In this document: piece after piece, positions 1-8,553 of the stretch
Position numbering within the stretch: position 1 is the first letter of the stretch
How the letters are laid out: each line of letters begins with the position of its first letter
Assembly (NCBI RefSeq): GCF_002294995.1
Contig: NZ_NSGF01000001.1
Location: 434,001-498,000 of the forward strand
Direction: 5' to 3'
Length of the DNA stretch: 64,000 nucleotides
Source of the DNA: Mesorhizobium sp. WSM3860
Lineage (GTDB): Bacteria; Pseudomonadota; Alphaproteobacteria; Rhizobiales; Rhizobiaceae
Translations under genes and position numbers: made by a program
Notes under the pieces: model-generated
Databases searched by the model: none
The model's input: only the letters and a program-made list of their open reading frames with translations
Told to the model about the DNA's origin: nothing

Positions 1-1179
1 CGCATCACCATTCTCAACTCGCCCAATGTCAACGCCTTCGCGCTCCCGGGCGGCTATCTCTATGTCACGCGCGGGCTTTTGGCCCTCGCCAACGATTCCT
101 CCGAGCTCGCGGCCGTCATTGCGCATGAGATGGGTCACGTCACCGCCAATCACGGGCTGCAGCGGCAGCAGCTCGAGGCCGAAGAAGGTTTGGCGACCAA
201 GGTCGTCTCCGACGTGCTCGGCGACAGCCCGACCGCCAAGGCCGCGCTCATCCGCGGCAAGCTGAGGCTTGCGCAGTTTTCGCGCAACCAGGAACTGCAG
301 GCAGACGCGATCGGCATCAAGTCGATCGGCGAGGCGGGCTATGACCCCTACGCGGCCGGCCGCTTCCTGCAGTCTATGTCGGCCTATACCGATTTCCGGT
401 CCGTCAGCGGCGCCACGGATGCCAGCCTCGATTTCCTGGCCACGCATCCCAACACGCCGCAGCGCATCGAGCTGGCGCAGCGGCTCGCCCGTAACTTCGG
501 GCCGCCCGGCGTCGGCACGCGCGACCGCGATGCCTTCCTCGCCGGCATAGACGGCCTGCTTTACGGCGACACGCCGGAAGAGGGCTATGTGCGCGGCCAG
601 ACCTTCCTGCATCCCGGTCTCGGCGTGTCGTTCTCGGTGCCTGACGGCTTCGTCATCGACAATTCGGCCGCGGCGGTGACCGCGACCGGTCCGGGCGATA
701 TCGCCATCCGCTTCGATGGCGTGGCGATCGACAAGTCGGCGTCGCTCACAGACTACATCCGCAGCGGCTGGGTCGCCGGACTGGACGATGCCAGCGTGCG
801 CCAGGAAACGGTCAACGGCAACGAGGCGGCGATGGCGCATGCCAGCGCGCAAGGGTGGCAGTTCGATATCGCGGTCATCCGGGCCGGCGGACAGGTCTAC
901 CGGCTTCTGACCGCAGCACCCTCGGCCAGCACCGCGCTGGAGCCGGTCGCGCGCTCCGTCAGCGGCTCATTCCGCACGTTGAGCGCGGCCGAGAAGGCGG
1001 CGCTGAAGCCGCTGCATATCCGGGTGGTCACTGTGCAGCCCGGCCAGAACATGGGCACGCTTGCCGCTCAGATGGTCGGCGTCGACCGCAAGCTCGACCT
1101 GTTCCGGGTGCTCAACGCAATGTCGCCGGGCGCGAGCGTGTCGGCCGGCGACAAGGTCAAGATCGTCACCGACAAGTAG
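1..1179 (+). CDS. M48 family zinc metalloprotease with C-terminal LysM-like segment (5'-partial)
   Basis: Zinc metalloprotease of the BepA/YfgC-like M48 family, expected in the periplasm for outer-membrane protein quality control. The frame is open from the first base, so the N-terminus and any signal peptide lie outside the window; 392 residues are visible. HEMGH at bases 124-138 is the HExxH zinc site, and ELQAD about 165 bases further on supplies the third ligand of the ExxxAD type. The middle keeps the M48 pattern ATHPNTPQR. The last 55 or so residues (VVTVQPGQNMGTLAAQM, then GDKVKIV) look like a LysM-type module, which would fit anchoring near peptidoglycan. It converges with the caspase-like gene, with 87 bases between the stop codons. 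Family assignment is secure; the substrate is unknown. Confidence 0.9.
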   Translation, partial: RITILNSPNVNAFALPGGYLYVTRGLLALANDSSELAAVIAHEMGHVTANHGLQRQQLEAEEGLATKVVSDVLGDSPTAKAALIRGKLRLAQFSRNQELQADAIGIKSIGEAGYDPYAAGRFLQSMSAYTDFRSVSGATDASLDFLATHPNTPQRIELAQRLARNFGPPGVGTRDRDAFLAGIDGLLYGDTPEEGYVRGQTFLHPGLGVSFSVPDGFVIDNSAAAVTATGPGDIAIRFDGVAIDKSASLTDYIRSGWVAGLDDASVRQETVNGNEAAMAHASAQGWQFDIAVIRAGGQVYRLLTAAPSASTALEPVARSVSGSFRTLSAAEKAALKPLHIRVVTVQPGQNMGTLAAQMVGVDRKLDLFRVLNAMSPGASVSAGDKVKIVTDK

Positions 1180-1266
1180 TGTCGGCATCCGCGTTTAGTG
1201 CCTCGCCAGGAATCGGCCCCGCGCTTCTATTCGGTCAACCCGGGCGCCCGGCCCCTGCCGCTGCTA

Positions 1267-3267
1267 TCAGAGCCCGTCACTGCTGCCGCCTTCAGGGCTG
1301 CTCTCGCCGCCGGTGCTGCCCCCGCTGCCCTCACCACTTTGGCCGCCGCCGCGGGGCCCGGAATGATCGCCGCTACTGCCGCGCCAGGGCGCCGGTCCGG
1401 TATCGGTCTGCAGTGGTCTGACCACTGTCGGGACTGTCACCGTTGGCGTCTTTGGCGCGGGTATGCGGACAACCTTTACCTTGGTGACTATTTTCGTCAC
1501 GACCTTGGGCTTGCACACTGCGACCGTTAAGGCGCTGCGCGCAGGAAGGCCGAGAATGCTCATCGAATACGCCTCTTGCCGCTCGATGCCGGCTTTTAGA
1601 AAAGCCAAGGCGCGGGCCTCGTCGGCGGGCACGCCGTTGCGGCCATCCTTGAAGATCACGGCGAGATCGTTCATCGCGTTGACGTGCCCCATCGCCGCCG
1701 CCTTGAGCAGCAGGTCCAATCCCTTGCCGGTATTGCGCTCGACGTCGACACCATTGAACAGGGCTCGCCCCCAAGCGGCCATCGCATAGGGGTCTCCCTT
1801 GTCGGATGCTTCTGAATAGAAGCTGATCGCTTTCGCGGAGTCCGCGGCCGGTCCTATTCCGGACGAAGCGATATGGCCGAGCTCGAACATGGCCCGGACA
1901 TGGCCCCTGTCGGCAGCTTCCTGGATAGCTTTCCTGGCCTCGTCGACCTTGCCGGATGCCAGGAGCGCCCGCCCAAGCTCGTAGCGAAACCGGGCGACAT
2001 CGGGGTAGGCCCTCACCGCCGCCTCGCAGGCTTCGGCGGCCTCGCCGGCGATCTCGTTCTGCAAACGGCCGGGGGCGACGCCCTGCAGGTCGAGCGGCGC
2101 GCCCGCCGCCTGGTCGCAGGGGTCGACGCTTGGCGACAGCTTCATCGTCGCTGCCTTGGACGCGTTGCCGCCGCGGATTTGGAAGCCGATCTGGACCGGA
2201 GCTGCCGAGCCGATCTGCGGCTCGTAACGCAAATTGTCGACTTCACCGGCCGTCAGGCTGGAATCCGGAGACAAGGTCCTGTCCGGCAGCGACAGCGTTC
2301 CCGTTGCCGGATAGCTTGCAAGCTTCAGGCTCACCGCGGGGTCGTTGCTCGGGAAATCGAGCTTCAGCGGAACCGGGCCGACGCCAACCGGGATGCTGAT
2401 ATCGCGGTTTTCGATCGCCTCTGCGGCGCCGGTTACGTGGATGCCGCTCTCCGGATCCGGCTGCTTCTGATCGGCCATGGCCTGTTGACCCTCGGCTCCA
2501 TCGTGGCGCAGCAGCACCACCTCGTCGACCAGCGAGGAGTTTTCCCACGGAACCTGCTTGCCGTTGGTGGCTTTGACTACGTCGCGGCGAACGGCCGCCA
2601 TCACCGTGCGGATCTCCTGGTTGGGCGTCAACGCGTGGCGCGAAAAGGCGGATGAGAACGGGCTGAGGGCACCGCGCCCGTCATAAGCGACCGCGCCCGG
2701 CTCTGTGGCGAAGGCAATCAGCGTGTTCAGCGAGCTCTTCACCTGCGCAAGGCCGGCGTCGCCCGCGACGATCAGCTGGTCCCTCAGCCAGTAATCCTGG
2801 CGGGGGAAAGGATTGTTGCGGCAGGCGTCGAGGATGATGACCTGGATCTTCGCTTTCGAGCGCAATTGCTCCAGCACGTCGTCGAGCTTGATCGCCTGGA
2901 CCTCGACGTCGGCGGCGTCCTTCAGCGAGGCATCGACGGGGATCAGGAAATTTTCGCCGCCGATCTGAAAGCCATGGCCGGAATAGTAGACGACGGCCAG
3001 ATCCGCACCGTCCGCCGCGGCGAGATAGTTGCGGAACCGCTCCTCGAACTGAAGCTTGGTCAAGTCCTGGGCCACGAACACGTCGAAGCCGGCCAGCCGG
3101 AACGTGTTGGCGACGTCCTGAGCATCTCTGTCCGGGTTTTTGAGAGCCGGAATATTTCGGTATTCGGCATTGCCGATGACCAAGGCAACCCTTCGATCGG
3201 CGTGAGCCTCGAACGCGGTGAAGCACACGAGAACCAGGGCTGCAAGGAACGCGCAGCATCGCAGCAT
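1267..3267 (-). CDS. Secreted caspase-like (C14) protein with Sel1-type repeats
   Basis: Predicted exported caspase-fold cysteine peptidase (metacaspase/orthocaspase type) of 666 residues. The start at 3267 is preferred over an upstream in-frame start because it opens directly on a signal peptide (residues 1-23, ending EAHA) and has a G-rich ribosome site. The caspase domain covers roughly residues 25-250. YYSGHG supplies the catalytic His98 and ILDACRNNP the catalytic Cys149, so the dyad is intact. A beta-rich middle segment follows, then about four Sel1/TPR-like repeats (FELGHIASSG, AAWGRALFNG, NDLAVIFKDG). The tail is rich in Pro, Gly and Ser. Sel1 repeats usually mediate protein contacts. 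Such proteins are common in rhizobia and their role is not established. It is a single gene, convergent with the M48 protease. Confidence 0.88.
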   Translation of the reverse strand: MLRCCAFLAALVLVCFTAFEAHADRRVALVIGNAEYRNIPALKNPDRDAQDVANTFRLAGFDVFVAQDLTKLQFEERFRNYLAAADGADLAVVYYSGHGFQIGGENFLIPVDASLKDAADVEVQAIKLDDVLEQLRSKAKIQVIILDACRNNPFPRQDYWLRDQLIVAGDAGLAQVKSSLNTLIAFATEPGAVAYDGRGALSPFSSAFSRHALTPNQEIRTVMAAVRRDVVKATNGKQVPWENSSLVDEVVLLRHDGAEGQQAMADQKQPDPESGIHVTGAAEAIENRDISIPVGVGPVPLKLDFPSNDPAVSLKLASYPATGTLSLPDRTLSPDSSLTAGEVDNLRYEPQIGSAAPVQIGFQIRGGNASKAATMKLSPSVDPCDQAAGAPLDLQGVAPGRLQNEIAGEAAEACEAAVRAYPDVARFRYELGRALLASGKVDEARKAIQEAADRGHVRAMFELGHIASSGIGPAADSAKAISFYSEASDKGDPYAMAAWGRALFNGVDVERNTGKGLDLLLKAAAMGHVNAMNDLAVIFKDGRNGVPADEARALAFLKAGIERQEAYSMSILGLPARSALTVAVCKPKVVTKIVTKVKVVRIPAPKTPTVTVPTVVRPLQTDTGPAPWRGSSGDHSGPRGGGQSGEGSGGSTGGESSPEGGSSDGL

Positions 3268-3424
3268 GGCAAACCCCCATCCGCTAAAGTTGGTGCGGTC
3301 AGGAAGACAGTTTACGCCGCGAGGGTCTGTTAAAGAATTCACAATCCATGGCTATGGATGCAGAAAAGCCGCCGGGATGGCTGGCTGATGGCCTCCTGAC
3401 GACTTCAAGTCGCTGCCTCGGCTT

Positions 3425-4288
3425 TCAGGCGGCTTCCGCCAGGAATTCGGGGTTTTGCTTCACCAGCGCTGCCCGTAGCTTCTCCATGGCGCGGGCTTCG
3501 ATCTGGCGGACGCGTTCCTTGGAGATGCCGAGCGCCTCGCCGAGCGATTCCAGGGTGGCGCCGTCGTCGCTCAGCCGGCGCTCCTCGATGATGCGCAGCT
3601 CGCGCGCATTGAGCGCGCCGAGCGCGCTCTTCAGCCAGACCGCGCGGCGCTCGACGTCGATCGTTTCGCCGACGACCTCGTCGGGGAGCGGATCCTCCGA
3701 GACCAGGAAATCCATCCGTTCGGCGGCGCCGTTCTCGTCGGCAAGCGGGGTGTTGAGGGAGCTGTCGGGGGCCGAAAGACGCGAATCCATCATCGCCACG
3801 TCGGCTTCCGGCACGCCGAGCGCGGCCGAAACCTCGCGGTAGAGCGAGGCATTGGAAAGCGGCTCGGCGCCGTTGGCAAGCCGTGCGCGCAGCCGCCTCA
3901 GATTGAAGAACAGCGCCTTCTGCGCGGAACTGGTGCCGCCGCGCACGATCGACCAGTTGCGCAGGATATAGTCCTGCATCGAGGCGCGGATCCACCAGGT
4001 GGCATAGGTCGAGAAACGCACTTCGCGGGCGGGCTCGAAGCGGGCAGCCGCCTCCAGCAGGCCGACATGGCCTTCCTGAATGAGGTCGCCGAGCGGCAAA
4101 CCGTAGTGGCGGAATTTGGAAGCCATCGAAATCACCAGCCGCATATGGGCGACGGTGATCAGGTGCAGCGCATCCTGATCCTTTTTTTCCCTCCAGCGTA
4201 TGGCCAGGAGATGCTCCTCGTCGCGCTCGAGATAGGGAGCCTTCATCGCCGCCCGGACCAGTGTCCGTCCTGCCACATCCTCGATCAT
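3425..4288 (-). CDS. rpoH: RNA polymerase sigma factor RpoH (sigma-32 family, probably RpoH2)
   Basis: Alternative sigma factor of the heat-shock sigma-32 group, 287 residues. Start 4288 is chosen because AAGGAG lies six bases upstream; a longer frame exists but lacks this. Region 2 is clear around residues 45-110 (DLIQEGHVGLLEAA, FSTYATWWIRASMQDYI). The RpoH box appears as QKALFFNLRR at residues 123-132. Region 4.2 with its helix-turn-helix (TLESLGEALGISKERVRQIE) is at the C-terminus. Many alphaproteobacteria carry two RpoH copies. The EcfG-type promoter just upstream suggests the stress-response paralogue RpoH2, which in Sinorhizobium meliloti is controlled by RpoE2. The paralogue call is inference; the RpoH family call is firm. 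Confidence 0.93.
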   Translation of the reverse strand: MIEDVAGRTLVRAAMKAPYLERDEEHLLAIRWREKKDQDALHLITVAHMRLVISMASKFRHYGLPLGDLIQEGHVGLLEAAARFEPAREVRFSTYATWWIRASMQDYILRNWSIVRGGTSSAQKALFFNLRRLRARLANGAEPLSNASLYREVSAALGVPEADVAMMDSRLSAPDSSLNTPLADENGAAERMDFLVSEDPLPDEVVGETIDVERRAVWLKSALGALNARELRIIEERRLSDDGATLESLGEALGISKERVRQIEARAMEKLRAALVKQNPEFLAEAA

Positions 4289-4359
4289 GCCGGCTCCTTT
4301 TGGCGGTCGCTGCACTGATGACGGTTGAAATGACGCCGCAGCGCCCTACAACAGCCAGC

Positions 4360-4385
4360 AACGTGCCAGAAGCGCGAATGGTTCC
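4360..4385 (-). promoter_or_regulatory. Candidate EcfG (RpoE2)-type promoter for rpoH
   Basis: Read on the minus strand this is GGAAC (4385-4381), then exactly 17 bases, then CGTT (4363-4360). That matches the general-stress sigma EcfG consensus GGAAC-N16/17-CGTT. Transcription would start around base 4352, leaving a leader of about 65 bases before the rpoH start. No other exact match was noticed in the gene-free stretches I scanned. The location before an rpoH gene fits the known control of rpoH2 by RpoE2 in rhizobia. Confidence 0.65.
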
Positions 4386-4466
4386 GTAGTGCCGGCGGTG
4401 CATATGCCCTGCCGAAAACGTTTCTGTTATTGATCCGTGAGTCCTGGCTTCGCGGATTATTCGCCG

Positions 4467-4490
4467 GTTCTGAGAACTGGATTTCTAGAA
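4467..4490. repeat. Two short dyads upstream of the cystine-type ABC operon
   Basis: GTTCTGAGAAC (4467-4477) is a perfect 5+1+5 palindrome. TTCTAGAA (4483-4490) follows six bases later. They lie in the 306-base gap between the divergent rpoH and amino-acid ABC genes, about 105 bases before the substrate-binding protein gene. They could be an operator for that operon. I recognise no specific regulator, and the rest of the gap shows nothing beyond the rpoH promoter. Confidence 0.3.
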
Positions 4491-4594
4491 CGGTCGATTT
4501 TTGAAATCTGGTTCCTTATTTCTCAAGCTTCCATCTGCCAGTTTGCGGCTCTCACAATGCGCCGGGGCACCGGTCAAAACGGGATCACAGAAAA

Positions 4595-5368
4595 ATGAAA
4601 TGGCTCAAATCGCTTCTCGTCGCCGGAACGCTGCAGTTTCTGGCAGTCACAGCCGGTCATGCCGGCGCCAATCTCGACCAGATCAAGCAGGCAGGCGTGA
4701 TCAAGGTCGGCACGGAGGGCACCTACGCGCCCTTCACCTATCATGACGAATCCGGCGCGCTGGTCGGCTTCGACGTGGAGATCGCCAAGGCGATCGCCGA
4801 GAAGCTCGGCGTCAAGGTGAAGTTTCTCGAGGGCAAGTGGGACGGCCTGATCGCCGGCCTCGACGCCAACCGCTACGACGCCGTCATCAACGAGGTCGGC
4901 ATCACCGACGCGCGCAAGGCCAAGTATGATTTCTCCGATCCCTATATCGCCTCCAAGGCGGTGCTGATCGTGCGCGGCGACAACAGCGACATCAAGACAT
5001 TCGCGGATCTCAAGGGCAAGAAGGCGGCGCAGTCGCTGACCTCGAATTTCGGCAAGCTCGCCGAGAACAATGGCGCCGAATTGGTCGGCACCGACGGCTT
5101 CGACCAGTCGATCCAGCTGCTGCTCACCGGCCGCGCCGACGCCACCATCAACGACAGCCTGTCCTTCCTCGATTTCAAGAAGCACAAGCCCGACGCCAAT
5201 GTGAAGATCGCCGCGCAGGAAGAGAATGCCGATTATTCCGGCGTGATCGTGCGCAAAGGCGATCCGGAACTGGTCGCGGCGATCAACAAGGCGCTGGCCG
5301 ACATCAAGGCCGACGGCACATACAAGAAGATTGCCGACAAATATTTCGGCCAGGACGTCTCGCAGTAA
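4595..5368 (+). CDS. Amino-acid ABC transporter substrate-binding protein, cystine type
   Basis: Periplasmic solute-binding protein of the polar amino-acid uptake family (SBP_bac_3), 257 residues with a signal peptide of about 23 residues ending TAGHA. The stretch WDGLIAGLDANRYDAVINEV and the following ITDARKAKYDFSDPY closely follow FliY/TcyJ-type L-cystine binding proteins, so cystine or a related sulfur amino acid is the most likely ligand. GTEGTYAPFTYHDE is the usual N-terminal ligand-lobe motif. It is the first gene of a three-gene operon and is separated from the permease by a strong hairpin. That is a common arrangement for making more binding protein than membrane components. Ligand identity is inference from motif resemblance. 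Confidence 0.88.
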   Translation: MKWLKSLLVAGTLQFLAVTAGHAGANLDQIKQAGVIKVGTEGTYAPFTYHDESGALVGFDVEIAKAIAEKLGVKVKFLEGKWDGLIAGLDANRYDAVINEVGITDARKAKYDFSDPYIASKAVLIVRGDNSDIKTFADLKGKKAAQSLTSNFGKLAENNGAELVGTDGFDQSIQLLLTGRADATINDSLSFLDFKKHKPDANVKIAAQEENADYSGVIVRKGDPELVAAINKALADIKADGTYKKIADKYFGQDVSQ

Positions 5369-5395
5369 GCCCAATCATCCCGTTTGCTTGAGTTC

Positions 5396-5428
5396 CGGCG
5401 GGCCGTCTTTGACGGCCCGCCGATTTTT
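5396..5428 (+). terminator. Intra-operon hairpin with T-tract after the substrate-binding protein gene
   Basis: A perfect 12-base stem (CGGCGGGCCGTC at 5396-5407 and its complement at 5411-5422) has a TTT loop and is followed by ATTTTT. It is a good Rho-independent terminator and sits 27 bases after the binding-protein stop. Because the permease and ATPase follow, it probably acts as a partial terminator or mRNA-stabilising end that raises binding-protein expression. Confidence 0.75.
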
Positions 5429-5490
5429 ACCTGAAAGTCGTTCGGCAATGCGGCCAGAGGGTCGCAGCGTCCGGAAAGGAGAAGGGCTCC

Positions 5491-6171
5491 GTGCCGCACT
5501 GGTTGCAATTGATGCTGGAGTCGCTGCCGACGCTGCTATGGGCGGCACTGATCTTCACCGTGCCGTTGACGCTGCTGTCCTTCGCCTTGGGGCTTTGCGC
5601 CGGACTGGTCACGGCGCTGATCAGGCTGTTCGGCCCAAAGCCGCTGGTCGCGCTTGTCCGCTTCTATGTCTGGATCTTTCGCGGCACGCCGCTCCTGGTG
5701 CAGCTCTTCCTGATCTTCTACGGCCTGCCCTCGGTAGGCATCCTGCTCGACGCCTTTCCCGCCGCGCTGATCGGCTTCACGCTCAATATCGGCGCCTACA
5801 CGTCGGAGATCATCCGCGCCGTCATCGGCTCGGTGCCGAAAGGGCAGTGGGAGGCCTCCTATTCGATCGGCATGACCTGGAGCCAGGCGATGCGGCGCAC
5901 GATCCTTCCGCAAGCGGGCCGCGTCGCGGTGCCGCCGCTCTCCAACACCTTCATATCGCTGGTCAAGGACACCTCGCTCGCGGCGGCAATAACGGTGCCC
6001 GAAATGTTCCAGGCAGCGCAGCGCATCGTCGCCACCACCTACGAGCCGCTGATCCTCTATGTCGAGGCGGCGGCGCTCTATCTGGCGCTGAGCTCGGTGC
6101 TGTCGGCGCTGCAGGCGCGGCTGGAGGTGCGGCTCAACCGCTATGGCGGCTTCCTGGAGGCCAATGCATGA
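5491..6171 (+). CDS. Amino-acid ABC transporter permease
   Basis: Inner-membrane permease of the His/Glu/Gln/Cys ABC family, 226 residues with about five hydrophobic segments. It has the conserved EAA loop typical of BPD permeases (SVPKGQWEASYSIGMT, followed by ILPQAGRVAVPPLSN). The start is a GTG with AAAGGAG about ten bases upstream. It follows the binding-protein gene and a hairpin, and overlaps the ATPase gene by four bases (ATGA), which indicates translational coupling. As only one permease gene is present, it presumably works as a homodimer, as YecS does in the E. coli cystine system. Confidence 0.92.
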   Translation: MPHWLQLMLESLPTLLWAALIFTVPLTLLSFALGLCAGLVTALIRLFGPKPLVALVRFYVWIFRGTPLLVQLFLIFYGLPSVGILLDAFPAALIGFTLNIGAYTSEIIRAVIGSVPKGQWEASYSIGMTWSQAMRRTILPQAGRVAVPPLSNTFISLVKDTSLAAAITVPEMFQAAQRIVATTYEPLILYVEAAALYLALSSVLSALQARLEVRLNRYGGFLEANA

Positions 6172-6938
6172 TCGGCCTCACCAACATCGAGAAGCGGTTC
6201 GGCGAAAATCTTGTCCTGAAAGGTGTCACCGTCAGCATCGACGAAGCCAGCGTCACGGCGCTGGTCGGGCCTTCGGGCGGGGGAAAAAGCACGCTCTTGC
6301 GCTGCATCAACCTCTTGGAGATTCCGACCTCCGGCACTTTGCGCATCGGCGACGAGACGCTGGAATTCCGGCCGGGCGCCAAGGTGCCGGCAGCGGACAT
6401 CCAGCGCGTGCGGCTGCAGACCGGCATGGTGTTCCAGAATTTTCAGCTCTTTCCGCATCGCACCGCGATCGAGAATGTCATGGAAGGGCTGGTGACGGTA
6501 CTGAAATGGCCGCAGGCGCGGGCGCGCGAGCGGGCGATGGCGCTGCTCGAGAAGGTCGGCATGGCGCATAAGGCGGATGCCTGGCCGGCGACCCTGTCCG
6601 GCGGCCAGCAGCAGCGCGTTGCGATCGCCCGGGCGCTGGCGCCGTCGCCGCGCGTGCTGCTTTGCGACGAGCCGACCTCGGCGCTCGATCCGGAGCTGGC
6701 GCAGGAAGTGGTCGACGTGCTGGGTCAGCTGGCCCGGGAGGGCACGACCATGGTGATGGCCACGCATGATCTGAGACTCGCCTCCAAGATCGCGCAGGAG
6801 GTGGTGTTCCTCGACGCCGGCTCGATCGTCGAAAAGGGCCCGGCTTCGATCGTGTTCGACAATCCCGAGCGCGAGCGGACCAAGCGCTTCATCGCCTCGC
6901 TGCGGCAGGAGGAGGCGCGGAAGGAAGGCGGGGGCTGA
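6168..6938 (+). CDS. Amino-acid ABC transporter ATP-binding protein
   Basis: Cytoplasmic ATPase of the polar amino-acid ABC family, 256 residues. Walker A is GPSGGGKST, the Q-loop is VFQNFQLFPH, the signature is LSGGQQQR, Walker B is LLCDEPTSALDPE and the switch histidine is in MATHDLRLA. The start at 6168 overlaps the permease stop; an in-frame extension further upstream is only the permease gene read in another frame. It completes the cystine-type transporter with the two preceding genes. Confidence 0.94.
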   Translation: MIGLTNIEKRFGENLVLKGVTVSIDEASVTALVGPSGGGKSTLLRCINLLEIPTSGTLRIGDETLEFRPGAKVPAADIQRVRLQTGMVFQNFQLFPHRTAIENVMEGLVTVLKWPQARARERAMALLEKVGMAHKADAWPATLSGGQQQRVAIARALAPSPRVLLCDEPTSALDPELAQEVVDVLGQLAREGTTMVMATHDLRLASKIAQEVVFLDAGSIVEKGPASIVFDNPERERTKRFIASLRQEEARKEGGG

Positions 6939-7049
6939 GCCTTCTACCTCCCCCTTGGAGTTCGGATCGAAGAGTTCGGATCGAGGGTGCGGTGGGGTTG
7001 GCGCCGTACCTCCCCCCGCTGCTTCACCCCAACAACGGGAAAGTAAAGT

Positions 7050-7086
7050 CCCAAGAAACAAAGAACCCGGCGCAATGGCCGGGTTC
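7050..7086 (-). terminator. Rho-independent terminator of carD
   Basis: On the minus strand GAACCCGGC pairs with GCCGGGTTC across a CATTGC loop (arms at 7063-7071 and 7078-7086), followed by TTTGTTTCTT. It lies 24 bases past the carD stop codon. The plus strand also ends in a short T-rich run, so it may insulate the ABC operon as well. Confidence 0.8.
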
Positions 7087-7109
7087 TTCGTTATTCGGCT
7101 GGCGAAAGC

Positions 7110-7691
7110 TCAGGCAGCTTCTTCCTGCTCGGCTTCCTCGTTGTCGGCCTTGGCGCCGCGCTTCGGACCCTTGTTGAGGTTGACCTCGATGAGGCGCACC
7201 GCCTCGGTTTCCGACATGCGGTTTACGGCGGCAATCTCGCGAGCCATGCGGTCGAGCGCGGCTTCGTAGAGCTGACGCTCGGAATAGGACTGCTCCGGCT
7301 GGTTGTCGGCGCGATAGAGGTCGCGCACCACTTCCGAGATCGAGATCAGGTCGCCGGAATTGATCTTGGCATCGTATTCCTGCGCGCGGCGCGACCACAT
7401 GGTGCGCTTGATCCGGGCGCGGCCCTGCACGACCTTCAGCGCCCGATCGACATAGTCCTCTTCCGACAGCTTGCGCATGCCGATAGAAGTCGCCTTGGCG
7501 ACCGGCACCTTAAGCCGCATCTTGTCCTTCTGGAAATCGATGACAAACAGCTCCAGCTTGTGACCCGCGACTTCCTGCTCGTCGATGGCCACGATCTGGC
7601 CGACGCCATGCGCCGGATAAACGATAAACTCACCGGTCTTGAACCCGTGACGGGCCGCGGTGGACTTCTTCTGCGGGGTGATCGTTGCCAT
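7110..7691 (-). CDS. CarD/CdnL-family transcription regulator
   Basis: RNA-polymerase-binding protein of the CarD/CdnL family, 193 residues, which stabilises open promoter complexes and in alphaproteobacteria supports growth and rRNA transcription. The RNAP-interacting Tudor-like domain occupies about residues 15-75 (FKTGEFIVYPAHGVGQIVAI is characteristic, as is the later VPVAKATSIGMRKLS). An alpha-helical DNA-contact domain follows, with the conserved tryptophan in IKRTMWSRRAQEYDAKI. The end is acidic. The block helicase / S4 protein / ferredoxin / CarD is conserved in rhizobia. A terminator follows 24 bases downstream. Confidence 0.93.
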   Translation of the reverse strand: MATITPQKKSTAARHGFKTGEFIVYPAHGVGQIVAIDEQEVAGHKLELFVIDFQKDKMRLKVPVAKATSIGMRKLSEEDYVDRALKVVQGRARIKRTMWSRRAQEYDAKINSGDLISISEVVRDLYRADNQPEQSYSERQLYEAALDRMAREIAAVNRMSETEAVRLIEVNLNKGPKRGAKADNEEAEQEEAA

Positions 7692-8064
7692 TACGCCCTG
7701 AACTCCTTAGTTGTAGCGCCGGCATGGCGGCGCCGGCTGAACTCAGACGATCGGCGGAGCCGACCTTTAGCCGCACACAAGCGAACTCACCGGAATAAGC
7801 CGGGACCGACAAACCGCACGAATGCGATCGCCTGCCCCAGATCGCTCTGGTCCGGATTTGAAAAGTTCACCTTTCAGTGATTTGGGGCGTTAGCGCCATA
7901 AATCGACGTTGTGTCACCGGCATGTTTCGCGGATATAACACAAAAAGTCGGAAGAATCAAGGTTTTGCTGCATTCGCTAACGCCATGCGCCATCGCTGCC
8001 TGTCAAGACAGCAATCGTATCGGCCCTGTTACGTCGCGTCATGCCGGCTTGCCCGGCCCAGCCG
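7692..8064. other. Gene-free stretch between fdxA and carD
   Basis: This 373-base stretch lies upstream of carD and downstream of fdxA. I see no credible small gene. The 70 bases before the carD start contain two GCCGGC-centred dyads (around 7720-7740). The stretch presumably holds the carD promoter, but I cannot point to convincing -35/-10 elements. Confidence 0.4.
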
Positions 8065-8403
8065 TCAGTCGCCTTCGCCGGGCTCCGGCGAGAAATATTT
8101 CTCGAACTTCCCGGTCTCACCGTCGAAGTTCTTAGCGTCGGCCGGCGGCTCTTTCTTGGCAGTGATGTTGGGCCATTTATCCGCGTATTCGGAATTGACC
8201 TGCAACCATTTGTCGAGACCGGACTCGGTGTCCGGCTTGATCGCGTCGGCCGGGCATTCAGGCTCGCAGACGCCGCAGTCGATGCACTCGTCAGGATGGA
8301 TGACGAGCATGTTCTCGCCTTCGTAGAAACAGTCGACCGGACAGACCTCGATGCAGTCCATGTATTTGCATTTTATGCAATTGTCGGTCACGACATAGGT
8401 CAT
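8065..8403 (-). CDS. fdxA: 7Fe-type ferredoxin FdxA
   Basis: Small soluble electron carrier of 112 residues with one 3Fe-4S and one 4Fe-4S cluster. The start at [17 protein letters not shown] is the standard N-terminus of the family. Cysteines in [19 protein letters not shown] and in [14 protein letters not shown] form the two cluster sites. The acidic C-terminal extension ([15 protein letters not shown]) is typical of alphaproteobacterial FdxA. It lies between the S4 protein gene (150 bases upstream) and carD. The redox partner is not evident from the neighbourhood. Confidence 0.95.
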   Translation of the reverse strand: MTYVVTDNCIKCKYMDCIEVCPVDCFYEGENMLVIHPDECIDCGVCEPECPADAIKPDTESGLDKWLQVNSEYADKWPNITAKKEPPADAKNFDGETGKFEKYFSPEPGEGD

Positions 8404-8553
8404 CGCAGGCTCCGGGACGTCCCGTATTTTGCTGGGCTTTTTTGGTGAGGTAACGCCTTTGCCCGCCGCTTGCAAGGGCAGGACTTGCCGCCTGAGCCGG
8501 CATCGCGGAATGGAATTATGCGCGCCTGCCGCGACGAGGTTCTGTCGTAGCTT

